A stretch of DNA of 52,656 bases from Sphingomonadales bacterium (lineage in GTDB: Bacteria; Pseudomonadota; Alphaproteobacteria; Sphingomonadales; Sphingomonadaceae): assembly GCA_027486895.1 (NCBI GenBank), contig JAIXOE010000011.1:1-52656 (forward strand), in the 5' to 3' direction. The translations under genes were made by a program, and so were the position numbers. The notes under the pieces are model-generated. The model saw only the letters and a program-made list of their open reading frames with translations, did no database searches and was not told the origin of the DNA. The first letter of the stretch is position 1, and each line of letters opens with the position of its first letter. Below, one piece after another: positions 1 through 8,639 of the stretch.

Positions 1-135
1 ATCGTCGACATGTACATGACTGGCAAGATCGAGATCGACCCGATGATCACCCACGTCATGGGGCTTGAGGATATCAACAAGGCATTCGAATTGATGCATG
101 CGGGGACAAGCATCCGCAGTGTCGTGGTGTTCTGA
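1..135 (+). CDS. adhC: S-(hydroxymethyl)glutathione dehydrogenase (class III alcohol dehydrogenase), C-terminal end only
   Basis: Only the last 44 residues are in the window; the start lies upstream. The readable tail (IVDMYMTGKIEIDPMITHVM, then a GLEDINKAFELMHAG segment and a final SIRSVVVF) is the characteristic C-terminus of zinc-dependent, glutathione-dependent formaldehyde dehydrogenase. In that family the enzyme oxidises S-hydroxymethylglutathione, formed from formaldehyde and glutathione, to S-formylglutathione using NAD. The stop codon at 133-135 is followed directly by the ATG of fdsG at 136, so the two are almost certainly co-transcribed. This makes a formaldehyde to formate to CO2 series in front of two N-demethylation operons that release formaldehyde. 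Catalytic and zinc-binding residues lie outside the window and cannot be checked. Confidence 0.85.
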   Translation: MVDMYMTGKIEIDPMITHVMGLEDINKAFELMHAGTSIRSVVVF

Positions 136-546
136 ATGACCTCAATCGCTGATATAGTCGCCGAACATGAACACCGGGAAGGCCCGCTCTTGCCCATCCT
201 GCACGATGTGCAAAAAGTGTTCGGCCATATCAGCGAAGATGCCATGCGCGACATTGCACACGCGCTGAACCTGACACGCGCTGAAGTTTACGGCGTCGTC
301 AGCTTCTACCATGATTTCCGAAAAGAAGCCGAAGCAAGGTCGGTACTGAAACTGTGCCGCGCGGAGGCTTGCAAGGCGCGCGGTGTAGACGCTTTGGTGC
401 CGATTGCCGAAAGCCAGAGCCGTGTGAAAGTGGAAGCTATCTATTGCCTTGGCCTGTGCTCGGTTGGTCCCGCTGCACTGGTCGACGACCAAGTCTACGC
501 CCGATTGGACAGCGCGCGCCTTCGTAATTTGCTGGAGGCAATGTGA
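136..546 (+). CDS. fdsG: NAD-dependent formate dehydrogenase, gamma subunit (NuoE-like)
   Basis: This 136-residue protein is homologous to the NuoE/HoxE 24-kDa subunit of complex I and carries one [2Fe-2S] cluster of thioredoxin-like fold. The four cysteine ligands are visible as C74-x4-C79 and C104-x3-C108. The N-terminal helical segment (PLLPILHDVQKVFG) is typical of the family. With FdsB it forms the NADH-producing module of the soluble cytoplasmic formate dehydrogenase. The ATG at 136 directly follows the stop of the upstream formaldehyde dehydrogenase. The 3' end overlaps the GTG start of fdsB by 4 bases (GTGA), which suggests translational coupling. The length is slightly below the usual 150-160 residues, but the core is complete. 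Confidence 0.93.
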   Translation: MTSIADIVAEHEHREGPLLPILHDVQKVFGHISEDAMRDIAHALNLTRAEVYGVVSFYHDFRKEAEARSVLKLCRAEACKARGVDALVPIAESQSRVKVEAIYCLGLCSVGPAALVDDQVYARLDSARLRNLLEAM

Positions 547-1985
547 CGGTCCGGATATCCGACGATGCTGTCGCGCTCGCCTGCGGAGCTGATGCCGTTG
601 CGGCTGCTTTTGTCGCCGCGGGCGTCGAAGTCGAGCGCGTTTCCAGTTGGGGCATGCACTGGTTGGAGCCATTGGTTGAAATTGATGGCGTGGGCTATGG
701 TCAAGTCTCGGCCGATCACGTCGCTTCGATCTTAGGCGGCACCGCACAGTCCATAGGCCGGATTGAAGACCACCCCTTCATTTCTAGGCAGAACCGACTG
801 ACGTTTGCGCGGGCGGGCAAAACGCGACCTACTTCGCTCGACGATTATTACGGCTCCGGTGGCTGGCTTGGCCTCGCCCAAGCACGCGCGATGGGTGCTG
901 ACGCTACCATCGAAACATTGATGGCATCGGGCCTTCGCGGCCGCGGCGGCGCGGGTTTTCCGGCTGGCATCAAGTGGCGGACGGTCGCAAACGCGGCGGC
1001 CGACCAAAAATATATCGTCTGCAACGCCGATGAAGGCGACAGCGGAACCTTTGCCGACCGGATGGTGATGGAGGGCGATCCGTTCATGCTGATCGAGGGC
1101 ATAGCGATTGCTGGTTTCGCGGTCGGCGCAAGCAAAGGCTATATCTACATCCGTTCCGAATATCCGCACGCCATTGCCAAAATGGAAACAGCTATCAGTC
1201 TTTCTGCGCATTTGATTGCGCCATTTGTGGTGGAAGTGCGCGTTGGCGCTGGCGCATATATTTGCGGTGAAGAAACCTCGCTCTTGAACAGCCTTGAAGG
1301 CAAGCGTGGCGAAGTGCGCGCCAAGCCTCCCCTGCCCGCGTTGGAGGGCCTGTTTGGCAAGCCAACGGTGGTCAACAATGTGCTGACGCTGGCTGCCGTG
1401 CCATGGATATTGGCGCATGGCGGGGAAGCTTATGCTGCGTACGGTATGGGCAGGTCAAAGGGGACGATGCCCGTCCAGCTTGCCGGCAACGTCAAACATG
1501 GCGGCCTATTCGAAGTCGCGTTCGGTATTACGCTTGGCGAGCTCGTCAACGGTATCGGTGGCGGCACGGCAAGCGGTCGCCCGGTGCGCTGCGTTCAGGT
1601 CGGTGGGCCATTGGGCGCGTATATTCCGCCTGCCCAGTTCGATCTGCCCTTCGATTATGAAGCGTTCGCCGCGGCGGATGCGCTGATCGGCCATGCAGGG
1701 ATCACCGTTTTTGATGATAGCGTAGACATGGCCCAAATGGCGCGCTTTGCCATGGAATTCTGCGCCATCGAAAGCTGCGGCAAATGTACACCGTGCCGAT
1801 TGGGCAGCACGCGTGGCATCGAGACGATCGACCAGATTATCGCCGGCAATAATGTCGACGCCAATCTGGCTTTGCTCACCGACCTGTCCGAAACCATGAA
1901 GTTCGGTTCGCTTTGTGCCTTGGGCGGGTTCACGCCTTATCCTGTGATGAGCGCCATCAAGCATTTTCCGGAGGATTTCCGATGA
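543..1985 (+). CDS. fdsB: NAD-dependent formate dehydrogenase, beta subunit (NuoF-like, FMN and NAD binding)
   Basis: This 480-residue diaphorase subunit matches NuoF. After a short N-terminal domain it shows the FMN/NADH-binding glycine-rich stretch GLRGRGGAGFPAGIKW (about residues 123-138), the CNADEGDSGTFADR segment, GAYICGEETSLLNSLEG, and the [4Fe-4S] motif ESCGKCTPCR with a later partner cysteine in GSLCALGGF. It passes electrons from the FdsA clusters to NAD. The start is GTG at 543, chosen because it overlaps the fdsG stop and has the ribosome-binding site GGAGG at 534-538. The stop overlaps the ATG of mobA. The N-terminal thioredoxin-like part seen in many FdsB/HoxF proteins is short here (about 120 residues). 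Confidence 0.95.
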   Translation: MTVRISDDAVALACGADAVAAAFVAAGVEVERVSSWGMHWLEPLVEIDGVGYGQVSADHVASILGGTAQSIGRIEDHPFISRQNRLTFARAGKTRPTSLDDYYGSGGWLGLAQARAMGADATIETLMASGLRGRGGAGFPAGIKWRTVANAAADQKYIVCNADEGDSGTFADRMVMEGDPFMLIEGIAIAGFAVGASKGYIYIRSEYPHAIAKMETAISLSAHLIAPFVVEVRVGAGAYICGEETSLLNSLEGKRGEVRAKPPLPALEGLFGKPTVVNNVLTLAAVPWILAHGGEAYAAYGMGRSKGTMPVQLAGNVKHGGLFEVAFGITLGELVNGIGGGTASGRPVRCVQVGGPLGAYIPPAQFDLPFDYEAFAAADALIGHAGITVFDDSVDMAQMARFAMEFCAIESCGKCTPCRLGSTRGIETIDQIIAGNNVDANLALLTDLSETMKFGSLCALGGFTPYPVMSAIKHFPEDFR

Positions 1986-2527
1986 GACGGCTTGGCGCGA
2001 TCATTGCCGGAGGCAAGGCTACGCGCTTTGGGAGCGACAAGGCTGCTGCACTGTTAAACGGACGACCGCTGATCGAACATGTCGCTGACGGTTTACGTAA
2101 ACAGGTCGACAAGTTGATTGTCTGTGGACGCGTATGGCCTGGCATGGATTGCGTAGAAGACAATCCATTTCCTGACATGGGGCCTTTGGGTGGCCTGAAC
2201 GCAGCGTTTCGTTATGCGCAGCAAAACGGGTTCGAGGAGGTGGTAACCGCTGGTTGCGATGTTGTCCCCGTGGCGCATTTCCCGGAGGAACATACCTACG
2301 AAGGTGCCATCTATATCGACGGGCATTATCTGTTTGGCGTGTGGCCTGTCGCGCTTGCACCAATCCTTGAACAACATCTGCGCAATCAGGATGATCTCTC
2401 GATGCGAAGCTGGATCGCAATAACCGGCGCGCAAGCAATCACATCCGCAGATGTTTTTCACAACTTGAATACGCCCCGGGAGCTGGCGCAATATGCTGCT
2501 CAACGGTCGAATATTGTTATAAGGTAG
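1982..2527 (+). CDS. mobA: Molybdenum cofactor guanylyltransferase-like protein (MobA family)
   Basis: The ATG at 1982 overlaps the fdsB stop (ATGA) and has GGAGGA at 1970-1975. The 181-residue product begins MRRLGAIIAGGKATRFG, the nucleotide-binding signature of MobA-type transferases, followed by a conserved lysine (SDKA) and a DMGPLGGLNAAF segment that is standard for the family. MobA attaches GMP to molybdopterin to give the bis-MGD cofactor used by formate dehydrogenase FdsA. The position inside the fds operon, between the beta and alpha subunit genes, indicates dedicated cofactor maturation. The final acidic motif of the family is less obvious: the C-terminal region (about residue 85 onward, ending RSNIVIR) is short compared with the usual 190-210 residues. 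Confidence 0.88.
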   Translation: MRRLGAIIAGGKATRFGSDKAAALLNGRPLIEHVADGLRKQVDKLIVCGRVWPGMDCVEDNPFPDMGPLGGLNAAFRYAQQNGFEEVVTAGCDVVPVAHFPEEHTYEGAIYIDGHYLFGVWPVALAPILEQHLRNQDDLSMRSWIAITGAQAITSADVFHNLNTPRELAQYAAQRSNIVIR

Positions 2528-2531
2528 AAAC

Positions 2532-5390
2532 ATGACGTACCAGCCGCAAAAGGATTTCGGAACACCGGAAAGTCGTTCGGACGAAGCCGTTTCGCTTACG
2601 ATTGACGGCCGCAATGTGACCGTGCCCGCAGGAACAAGCGTCATGCGTGCGGCTGCAGAACAGGGCACGTCCATTCCCAAATTATGCGCCACCGATAGCG
2701 TAAAAAGCTATGGCTCATGCCGTTTGTGCTTGGTCGAAATAGATGGCCGTAGAGGAACGCCAGCGAGTTGCACGACCCCTGTTGAACCCGGCATGGTCGT
2801 TCGCACCCAGACCCCGCATCTGGCGAAACTGCGCAAAGGCGTGATGGAGCTTTATATCTCCGACCATCCGCTCGATTGCCTGACATGCGCCGCCAATGGT
2901 GATTGCGAATTACAGGACCAGGCAGGCGCCGTTGGATTGCGCGATGTTCGCTATGATGTGCAGGCGACACATCTTGGACAGGAAAAAGATCACTCGAACC
3001 CATATTTTGATTTTGACCCAAGCAAATGCATCGCCTGCTCACGCTGCATCCGCGCCTGCGACGAGGTGCAGGGCACGCTTGCACTGACGATGGAGGGCAG
3101 AGGCTGGGACTCCAAAATATCCGCAGGTCTATCGAGCGACAATTTCCTTGGCTCGGAATGCGTGTCATGCGGCGCCTGTGTGCAAGCATGCCCGACGGCA
3201 ACGCTGGTTGAGAAAAAGGTCGTTGAAGTCGGTACACCCGAGCGTAGCGTAGTCACCACCTGCGCCTATTGCGGCGTTGGTTGCACCTTCCGCGCCGAAA
3301 TGCGCGGTGAACAACTGGTGCGAATGGTACCCTACAAGGACGGCAAGGCCAATCGCGGTCATAGCTGCGTCAAGGGCCGCTTCGCCTGGGGCTATGCGCA
3401 GCATCAGGAGCGCATCCTTAAGCCCATGATCCGCAAGTCGATCAGCGATCCGTGGCGCGAAGTCGAATGGGACGAGGCCTTTGCCTACACCGCGTCCGAA
3501 CTGAAACGGATTAGCGACAAATATGGCCGCAATGCCCTTGGCGGCATCACTTCAAGCCGGTGCACCAATGAAGAAACCTTCCTTGTGCAGAAACTGGTGC
3601 GTGCAGGCTTTGGCAATAATAATGTCGATACCTGCGCACGCGTGTGTCATTCGCCGACCGGATACGGCCTAAAAACCACCTTTGGCACAAGCGCTGGGAC
3701 GCAGGATTTCGACAGCGTCGAGGACAGCGATGTCATCCTGATTATCGGCGCGAACCCGACCGACGGACACCCTGTATTCGCAAGCCGGATGAAGCGCCGT
3801 TTGCGCGGTCAGGATGGGCGCCAGGGCGCTAAGTTAATCGTTATCGACCCGCGCCGTACCGACATTGTGCGTTCGCCGCATATCGAGGCGCAGCACCATC
3901 TTCCACTTCGCCCCGGCACTAATGTTGCCGTGCTGACGGCGATGGCACATGTGATCGTCACCGAAGGTCTGGCGGATGAAGCATTCATTCGGGAGCGTTG
4001 CGACTGGGATGAATATAGCCATTGGGCCGAGTTCGTTTCGCAAGCCCGCAACAGCCCCGAAAATCTGCAGCCTGTTACTTTGGTTGATGCAGAAGAGCTT
4101 CGCGCAGCCGCGCGGTTATATGCCACGGGCGGGAATGGAGCGATCTATTACGGTCTGGGCGTCACTGAGCATTCCCAAGGCAGCTCGACCGTTATGGCAA
4201 TCGCGAACCTGGCGATGGCAACGGGCAATATCGGGCGGCGCGGCGTTGGCGTAAATCCGTTGCGCGGACAGAACAACGTTCAGGGCGCCTGCGATATGGG
4301 CAGCTTCCCGCACGAGCTTGCCGGATATCGCCACATCAGCGATGGCGACGCACGGAAATTGTTTGAAGATGACTGGGGCGTGACGCTTGATCCGGAACCC
4401 GGCTTGCGCATTCCCAACATGCTCGATGCAGCGGTCGATGGCGTGTTCAAGGCGCTTTATTGCCAAGGGGAAGACATCCTGCAATCAGACCCCAACACGG
4501 CGCATGTCTCAGCTGGGCTGGCGGCGATGGAATGTGTGATTGTCCACGATCTTTTCCTGAACGAGACCGCCAACTACGCGCATATCTTCCTGCCCGGATC
4601 AACCTTCCTTGAAAAAAATGGCACGTTCACCAATGCCGAGCGCCGCATTCAACCCGTGCGCAAGGTGATGACACCGATAAACGGTTTGGAGGACTGGGAA
4701 GTCACGCAGCGGCTGGCGCAAGCGATGGGGCTGGACTGGAATTATAGCCACCCGTCCGAAATCATGGACGAAATTTCGCGGCTGACCCCAACCTTTGCTG
4801 GCGTGTCCTTTGACCGGTTGGACGAAGCAGGCTCGCTGCAGTGGCCAGTGACTGCAGACGCCCCCGATGGGTCACCAATCATGCATGTTGACGGCTTCGT
4901 CCGGGGCAAAGGCAAGTTCGTGGTGACGGACTATGTACCAACGGACGAAAAGACAGGTCCGCGCTTCCCATTATTGCTGACGACTGGCCGCATATTGTCG
5001 CAGTATAATGTCGGCGCACAAACGCGGCGGACTGAAAATGTCGTTTGGCACCCCGAAGACTTACTGGAAATTCATCCGGTCGATGCAGAGGATCGCGGTA
5101 TAAAGTCAGGCGATTGGGTGAAGCTTGCCAGCCGTGCCGGAGAAACCACATTACGTGCCGATGTTACGGACCGTGTTGCGCCCGGCGTCGTCTACACGAC
5201 ATTCCACCATGCGGTAACGCAAGCCAATGTGGTCACAACCGACTTTAGCGACTGGGCAACAAACTGCCCCGAATATAAAGTCACCGCTGTCCAAATTAGC
5301 GCGTCCAACGGCCCAACCGAGTGGCAGGAAGAATATGAAGCGTTATCCACGCGCTCTCGCCGGGTTGAAACTGGAATTCCTGCAGAATGA
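2532..5390 (+). CDS. fdsA: NAD-dependent formate dehydrogenase, alpha (catalytic) subunit, Mo-bis-MGD
   Basis: This 952-residue catalytic subunit oxidises formate to CO2 in the cytoplasm. Its electron chain is readable in order: [2Fe-2S] ligands C52, C63, C66, C80; a His/Cys cluster H112, C116, C119, C125; two ferredoxin-type [4Fe-4S] clusters C166/C169/C172/C176 and C210/C213/C216/C220; and the cluster of the molybdenum domain C244/C247/C251/C279. The molybdenum ligand is cysteine C372 followed by the catalytic-site histidine H373 (ARVCHSPT), so no selenocysteine is needed. The C-terminal third is a molydopterin dinucleotide-binding domain (GPRFPLLLTTGR). The ATG at 2532 follows mobA by 4 bases. 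The stop overlaps fdsD. Confidence 0.97.
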   Translation: MTYQPQKDFGTPESRSDEAVSLTIDGRNVTVPAGTSVMRAAAEQGTSIPKLCATDSVKSYGSCRLCLVEIDGRRGTPASCTTPVEPGMVVRTQTPHLAKLRKGVMELYISDHPLDCLTCAANGDCELQDQAGAVGLRDVRYDVQATHLGQEKDHSNPYFDFDPSKCIACSRCIRACDEVQGTLALTMEGRGWDSKISAGLSSDNFLGSECVSCGACVQACPTATLVEKKVVEVGTPERSVVTTCAYCGVGCTFRAEMRGEQLVRMVPYKDGKANRGHSCVKGRFAWGYAQHQERILKPMIRKSISDPWREVEWDEAFAYTASELKRISDKYGRNALGGITSSRCTNEETFLVQKLVRAGFGNNNVDTCARVCHSPTGYGLKTTFGTSAGTQDFDSVEDSDVILIIGANPTDGHPVFASRMKRRLRGQDGRQGAKLIVIDPRRTDIVRSPHIEAQHHLPLRPGTNVAVLTAMAHVIVTEGLADEAFIRERCDWDEYSHWAEFVSQARNSPENLQPVTLVDAEELRAAARLYATGGNGAIYYGLGVTEHSQGSSTVMAIANLAMATGNIGRRGVGVNPLRGQNNVQGACDMGSFPHELAGYRHISDGDARKLFEDDWGVTLDPEPGLRIPNMLDAAVDGVFKALYCQGEDILQSDPNTAHVSAGLAAMECVIVHDLFLNETANYAHIFLPGSTFLEKNGTFTNAERRIQPVRKVMTPINGLEDWEVTQRLAQAMGLDWNYSHPSEIMDEISRLTPTFAGVSFDRLDEAGSLQWPVTADAPDGSPIMHVDGFVRGKGKFVVTDYVPTDEKTGPRFPLLLTTGRILSQYNVGAQTRRTENVVWHPEDLLEIHPVDAEDRGIKSGDWVKLASRAGETTLRADVTDRVAPGVVYTTFHHAVTQANVVTTDFSDWATNCPEYKVTAVQISASNGPTEWQEEYEALSTRSRRVETGIPAE

Positions 5391-5599
5391 ACACCGTTGA
5401 GCGCCTTGTTTACATGGCCAACCAGATTGCGACCAATCTTGCGACCGATGACGCGCCGGTTGCGGCGGTGGCCGATCATATTCAGCAGTTCTGGGACCCA
5501 AGGATGAAGCGGCTGATATTTGCGCATGGGACCGAGGGCCTCTCTCCAGTTGCCGCCGCCGCCGTCCGCAAATTGGCAGACGCCCAAAATGCTGCCTGA
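5387..5599 (+). CDS. fdsD: NAD-dependent formate dehydrogenase, delta subunit
   Basis: This small 70-residue protein matches FdsD in length and in the pattern RLVYMANQIATNL ... HIQQFWDPRMK. FdsD co-purifies with soluble formate dehydrogenase and is thought to help assemble or stabilise the Mo cofactor-bearing complex. The ATG at 5387 overlaps the fdsA stop (ATGA). Its 3' end overlaps the start of fdhD by 11 bases. No metal-binding motif is visible. Identification rests on size, sequence and the conserved place directly after fdsA. Confidence 0.9.
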   Translation: MNTVERLVYMANQIATNLATDDAPVAAVADHIQQFWDPRMKRLIFAHGTEGLSPVAAAAVRKLADAQNAA

Positions 5600-6389
5600 A
5601 GAGGGCTCCAAGCCGTTCCAGTTTTCGGTGCTTCGGCCAAGTGGCAGCACGAACGAAGTGATACAACGGGCCGTCATCATCGAAGCCCCTGTCGCGATCG
5701 AATATAATGGCATCGGCTATGCCGTCATGATGGCGACACCTATCGACCTTGAAGATTTCGCCGTGGGCTTCAGCCTATCGGAGAGGTTGATTGCCCGCGC
5801 CGACGAGATTTTGGCAATTGACATGCACCAGGCTGAATTGGGCTGGATATTGCGCATCCAATTGCCGCAGGAGAATGCCGAAAAAGTGATCGCCCGCGCG
5901 CGACAACGTGTCTCCGAAAGCAGCTGCGGTTTGTGCGGCATGGACAATCTCGAAGAAGTCATGCGGCCTTTGCCACGGATAACCGCGCAGATTGAAGTAA
6001 TTGATGATGCAGTTTTTGCGGCATTGTCCGCATTGCGCGCCCATCAGACGTTGAATGCCCAAACGGGTTCCGCGCACGCAGCGGCGTTTTGCGCGCCTGA
6101 TGGCACTATCCTTATGACCCGCGAAGACGTTGGCCGGCATAATGCGCTCGACAAATTAATTGGCGCGCTCGCCCGTGCGGACATAGACATAGCCGCAGGG
6201 TTCATCTTGTTAACCGCGCGCTGCAGCCTCGAGTTGGTCCAAAAGGCCATTCTCGCCAACTGCCCGACGCTCGTCACAATCTCGGCGGCGAGCGACCTTG
6301 CCATCGACGTAGCCGGTAAATCCGGCCTTCGCCTGATCAGCCTGGCGCGTGCGGACTCGGCTCTTGCCGCAATGCCCCAAACCGGCTGA
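5589..6389 (+). CDS. fdhD: Formate dehydrogenase accessory sulfurtransferase FdhD (FdsC)
   Basis: The chosen ATG at 5589 gives 266 residues and overlaps fdsD by 11 bases; the frame stays open further upstream, but only inside fdsD. FdhD carries sulfur from a cysteine desulfurase to the molybdenum centre, giving the sulfido ligand that formate dehydrogenase requires. The conserved CxxC is present in SSCGLCG (about residues 117-123), and the family motif REDVGRHNALDKLIG lies in the C-terminal half. It is the last gene of the fds operon. Its last 53 bases overlap the 3' end of the opposing LysR gene, so there is no room for a terminator between them. Confidence 0.93.
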   Translation: MLPEEGSKPFQFSVLRPSGSTNEVIQRAVIIEAPVAIEYNGIGYAVMMATPIDLEDFAVGFSLSERLIARADEILAIDMHQAELGWILRIQLPQENAEKVIARARQRVSESSCGLCGMDNLEEVMRPLPRITAQIEVIDDAVFAALSALRAHQTLNAQTGSAHAAAFCAPDGTILMTREDVGRHNALDKLIGALARADIDIAAGFILLTARCSLELVQKAILANCPTLVTISAASDLAIDVAGKSGLRLISLARADSALAAMPQTG

Positions 6390-7251
6390 TGAGCCAGCTG
6401 CGAAACATCGAAATCGCCGGGTCGGACAAGTCATCGGCGTGGAGTTTTAGATAATAGCCATAGCCGTCTTCGATGACGGCATCATAAGGCATCACAAGCC
6501 GCCCGTCGGCGATTTCCCGCGCAAACATATCAACATCACCCAAAAACACGCCGCTTGCGGTCATGGCATATTGCGCAGCGGCAATTGTGGTATCGAACGC
6601 GAGCCCGCCATGTGTCGCCATGGTCAGCCCACTCTGCCGAAGGTAGGCCGTCCACAACAAATCGCGCGGCTCGCCGTCCAATTTAAGGTGAAGCAGTTCC
6701 TCGCTTTCCAAAAACTGTTCCAATGATTTGCCCTGACTGGCAATCGCAGTAGCTGGCGAACACAAAGGCGCAACGCGGACCATCCAGAGAAGGTCTGTAA
6801 TCCGATCATCAACATTGGGCCGGTCATATGCAATCGCCATGTCAAAATCGGTCGCCGGCAAACCGGTGACATGTGCGCTTGAAACATCAAGCCGGATGTC
6901 CGGATATTCGGCACGAAAATCGCGCAGCATTGGCAAGAACAGCTGCTGCAACAAGGATGGCGGCACATGAAGCCGAAGCGAACGGCTGGTCACTTCATCA
7001 TTGCGGATAGAATTCATGGTTTGCTCAAGCCGGTCGAGACATTTGCTCACGACTGGCAACAGTTCTTCACCTGCGGGTGTTAGCAATAGCCGCGACGCAT
7101 CGCGGACGAAGAGTTGCTTTCCAAGCAATTCCTCAAGTCCCCCGACGTGGCGGCTCATTGCACTTTGCGACACCGAAAGCGCCGATGCACCGCCGGTAAA
7201 ACTCAAATTCTGGCCCACCGCTTCAAACGCACGCAAGGCATTCAACGGCAA
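6337..7251 (-). CDS. LysR-family transcriptional regulator (GcvA-like)
   Basis: This 304-residue regulator has an N-terminal winged helix-turn-helix (PLNALRAFEAVGQNLSFTGG, then SVSQSAMSRHVGGLEELLGK, residues about 2-50) and a C-terminal LysR substrate-binding domain. It is most like GcvA, the type often found next to glycine/methylamine genes. It is transcribed away from the Rieske oxygenase operon at 7428 and probably controls it. The start is uncertain. Residue 1 is a TTG at 7249-7251 with no clear ribosome-binding site. The frame stays open for 15 more codons upstream, and that stretch (NRRW before LPLNALRAF) resembles the usual GcvA N-terminus, so a rare start such as ATT near 7266 is possible. 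The 3' end overlaps fdhD tail-to-tail. Confidence 0.88.
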   Translation of the reverse strand: MPLNALRAFEAVGQNLSFTGGASALSVSQSAMSRHVGGLEELLGKQLFVRDASRLLLTPAGEELLPVVSKCLDRLEQTMNSIRNDEVTSRSLRLHVPPSLLQQLFLPMLRDFRAEYPDIRLDVSSAHVTGLPATDFDMAIAYDRPNVDDRITDLLWMVRVAPLCSPATAIASQGKSLEQFLESEELLHLKLDGEPRDLLWTAYLRQSGLTMATHGGLAFDTTIAAAQYAMTASGVFLGDVDMFAREIADGRLVMPYDAVIEDGYGYYLKLHADDLSDPAISMFRSWLISRFGALRQEPSPHAPG

Positions 7252-7427
7252 CCAACGACGGTTAATATTACTGCGGTTGGAAATGGGATCGACCTTTCAA
7301 AAGCGCATGAGTTTGCTGCACGGACCCTGCCCGACATTTTGAGATAGGGCTATGCGAAAATGCGATTTTATTAGACAGGTCAAGTGGCCCATTCACCAAA
7401 CGGGGAAAAATAATCAAAGGCATAAAA
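7252..7427. promoter_or_regulatory. Divergent control region between LysR gene and Rieske operon
   Basis: This 176-base region separates two divergent genes. It contains GGCTATGCGAAAATGCG at 7348-7364, which fits the T-N11-A form of LysR sites. CATTTT at 7335-7340 and AAAATG at 7357-7362 form inverted arms around it. GGCTATGCGA (7348-7357) recurs exactly at 19554-19563 in front of the second LysR gene. A TTAATATTAC element sits at 7262-7271. The Rieske gene has an AAAGG ribosome-binding site at 7416-7420. No confident -35/-10 pair could be assigned by eye. Confidence 0.5.
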
Positions 7428-8639
7428 ATGGATTTAGGGCGGATTGACGCGCTGTTCCAGCAGCGTCGCGAAGGACATACCTTACCGCAGGGTCTGTATA
7501 CCGACCCTGATAGCTTCGATTTCGACATGAACGCTATTTATGGGCAAAGCTGGCTGATGGCGGGCTTGGAATGCGAACTGCCCAAAGCCGGAAGCTATCT
7601 GTCGATGATGGTCGGCAAATGGCCTGTTGTCATCACGCGCGATCGCCAGGGCGAAATCCACGCCTTCCACAACAGTTGCCGCCATCGCGGTTCCATGATT
7701 TGCGCCGTCGGAAGCGGCACCGCACCAAAGCTGGTTTGCCCTTATCATCGCTGGACATATGATCTGGACGGCTCGCTATTTGCTGCAAACCGGATGGGCG
7801 ATGATTTCGAAAAAGCCGATCACGGTCTGAAGCCGGTTGCCATCGAATGCATCGCGGGCGCCATCTTCATTTGTTTGGCCGAAACACCGCCGCCAATTGA
7901 CGATTTTCGCGAAAAGCTTGAAGAATATGCAGCGCCGCATAACCTGAAAGATGCAAAGCTGGCGCATGAGAGCGTTCTGGTCGAAAATGCCAACTGGAAA
8001 CTGGTCATGGAGAATGGCCGGGAATGCTATCATTGCAGCACCGGCCACCCCGAGCTTTCAAAAACATTTCCGGTAGGAATGTCGAAGCATTTTGACAGCG
8101 GCCATGACGCGCGGGTTATCGCTTTCGAAGAGAAAATGGACGCGCTTGGCCTCCCGCAAACCCCTGTTGAGGGGCATTACTGGCAAATCGCCCGATTTGC
8201 CTTGAACGAAGGCTGCGTTTCGATATCGGGCGATGGCAAGCACCTTTCCCAAAAGCTGATGTGCGAAGCAAACGGCGGCGACATTGGTTCGATGCGCTGG
8301 GCAATCGACCCGCACTGCTTTGTGCATTGCGCGGCGGATCATGTTTTCATGTTCAGCGCTATGCCCGTTGGCCCCAACGAAACGCATGTGACCGGCAAAT
8401 GGTTTGTGCACAAAGACGCGGTTGAGGGCGTCGATTATGACGTCGACAAGCTGATCGCCTTGTGGACTACAACCAATCTGGAAGACAAAGCACTTGCCGA
8501 AAATAATCAGGTTGGCGTGAACAGCCTCGGCTATACGCCTGGTCCCTATTCGCAAGAAGCGGAAATGCTCGCCCAGCGCTTTACCGACTATTATTGCGAT
8601 AAAGCCCGTGAATATATTGACGCCCATGGCAAAGGATAA
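7428..8639 (+). CDS. Rieske [2Fe-2S] aromatic-ring-hydroxylating-type oxygenase, N-demethylase of quaternary amine (GbcA/Stc2-like)
   Basis: This 403-residue protein is an oxygenase alpha subunit. The Rieske ligands are C84-x-H86 (NSCRHRG) and C104-x2-H107 (CPYHRWTYDLDG). The mononuclear iron site is in GRECYHCSTGHPEL with H202 and H207; the third (Asp) ligand should lie in the C-terminal half. In this family (glycine betaine GbcA, stachydrine Stc2, carnitine CntA) the enzyme hydroxylates an N-methyl group, releasing formaldehyde and a tertiary amine. The substrate cannot be read from sequence. It is clearly paralogous to the Rieske protein at 26164-27366 (shared HTLP, DDFxKADHGL, NWKLVMEN segments). 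No ferredoxin reductase gene is adjacent. It is first in an operon with a PLP lyase, two flavoproteins and soxBDAG. Confidence 0.9.
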   Translation: MDLGRIDALFQQRREGHTLPQGLYTDPDSFDFDMNAIYGQSWLMAGLECELPKAGSYLSMMVGKWPVVITRDRQGEIHAFHNSCRHRGSMICAVGSGTAPKLVCPYHRWTYDLDGSLFAANRMGDDFEKADHGLKPVAIECIAGAIFICLAETPPPIDDFREKLEEYAAPHNLKDAKLAHESVLVENANWKLVMENGRECYHCSTGHPELSKTFPVGMSKHFDSGHDARVIAFEEKMDALGLPQTPVEGHYWQIARFALNEGCVSISGDGKHLSQKLMCEANGGDIGSMRWAIDPHCFVHCAADHVFMFSAMPVGPNETHVTGKWFVHKDAVEGVDYDVDKLIALWTTTNLEDKALAENNQVGVNSLGYTPGPYSQEAEMLAQRFTDYYCDKAREYIDAHGKG

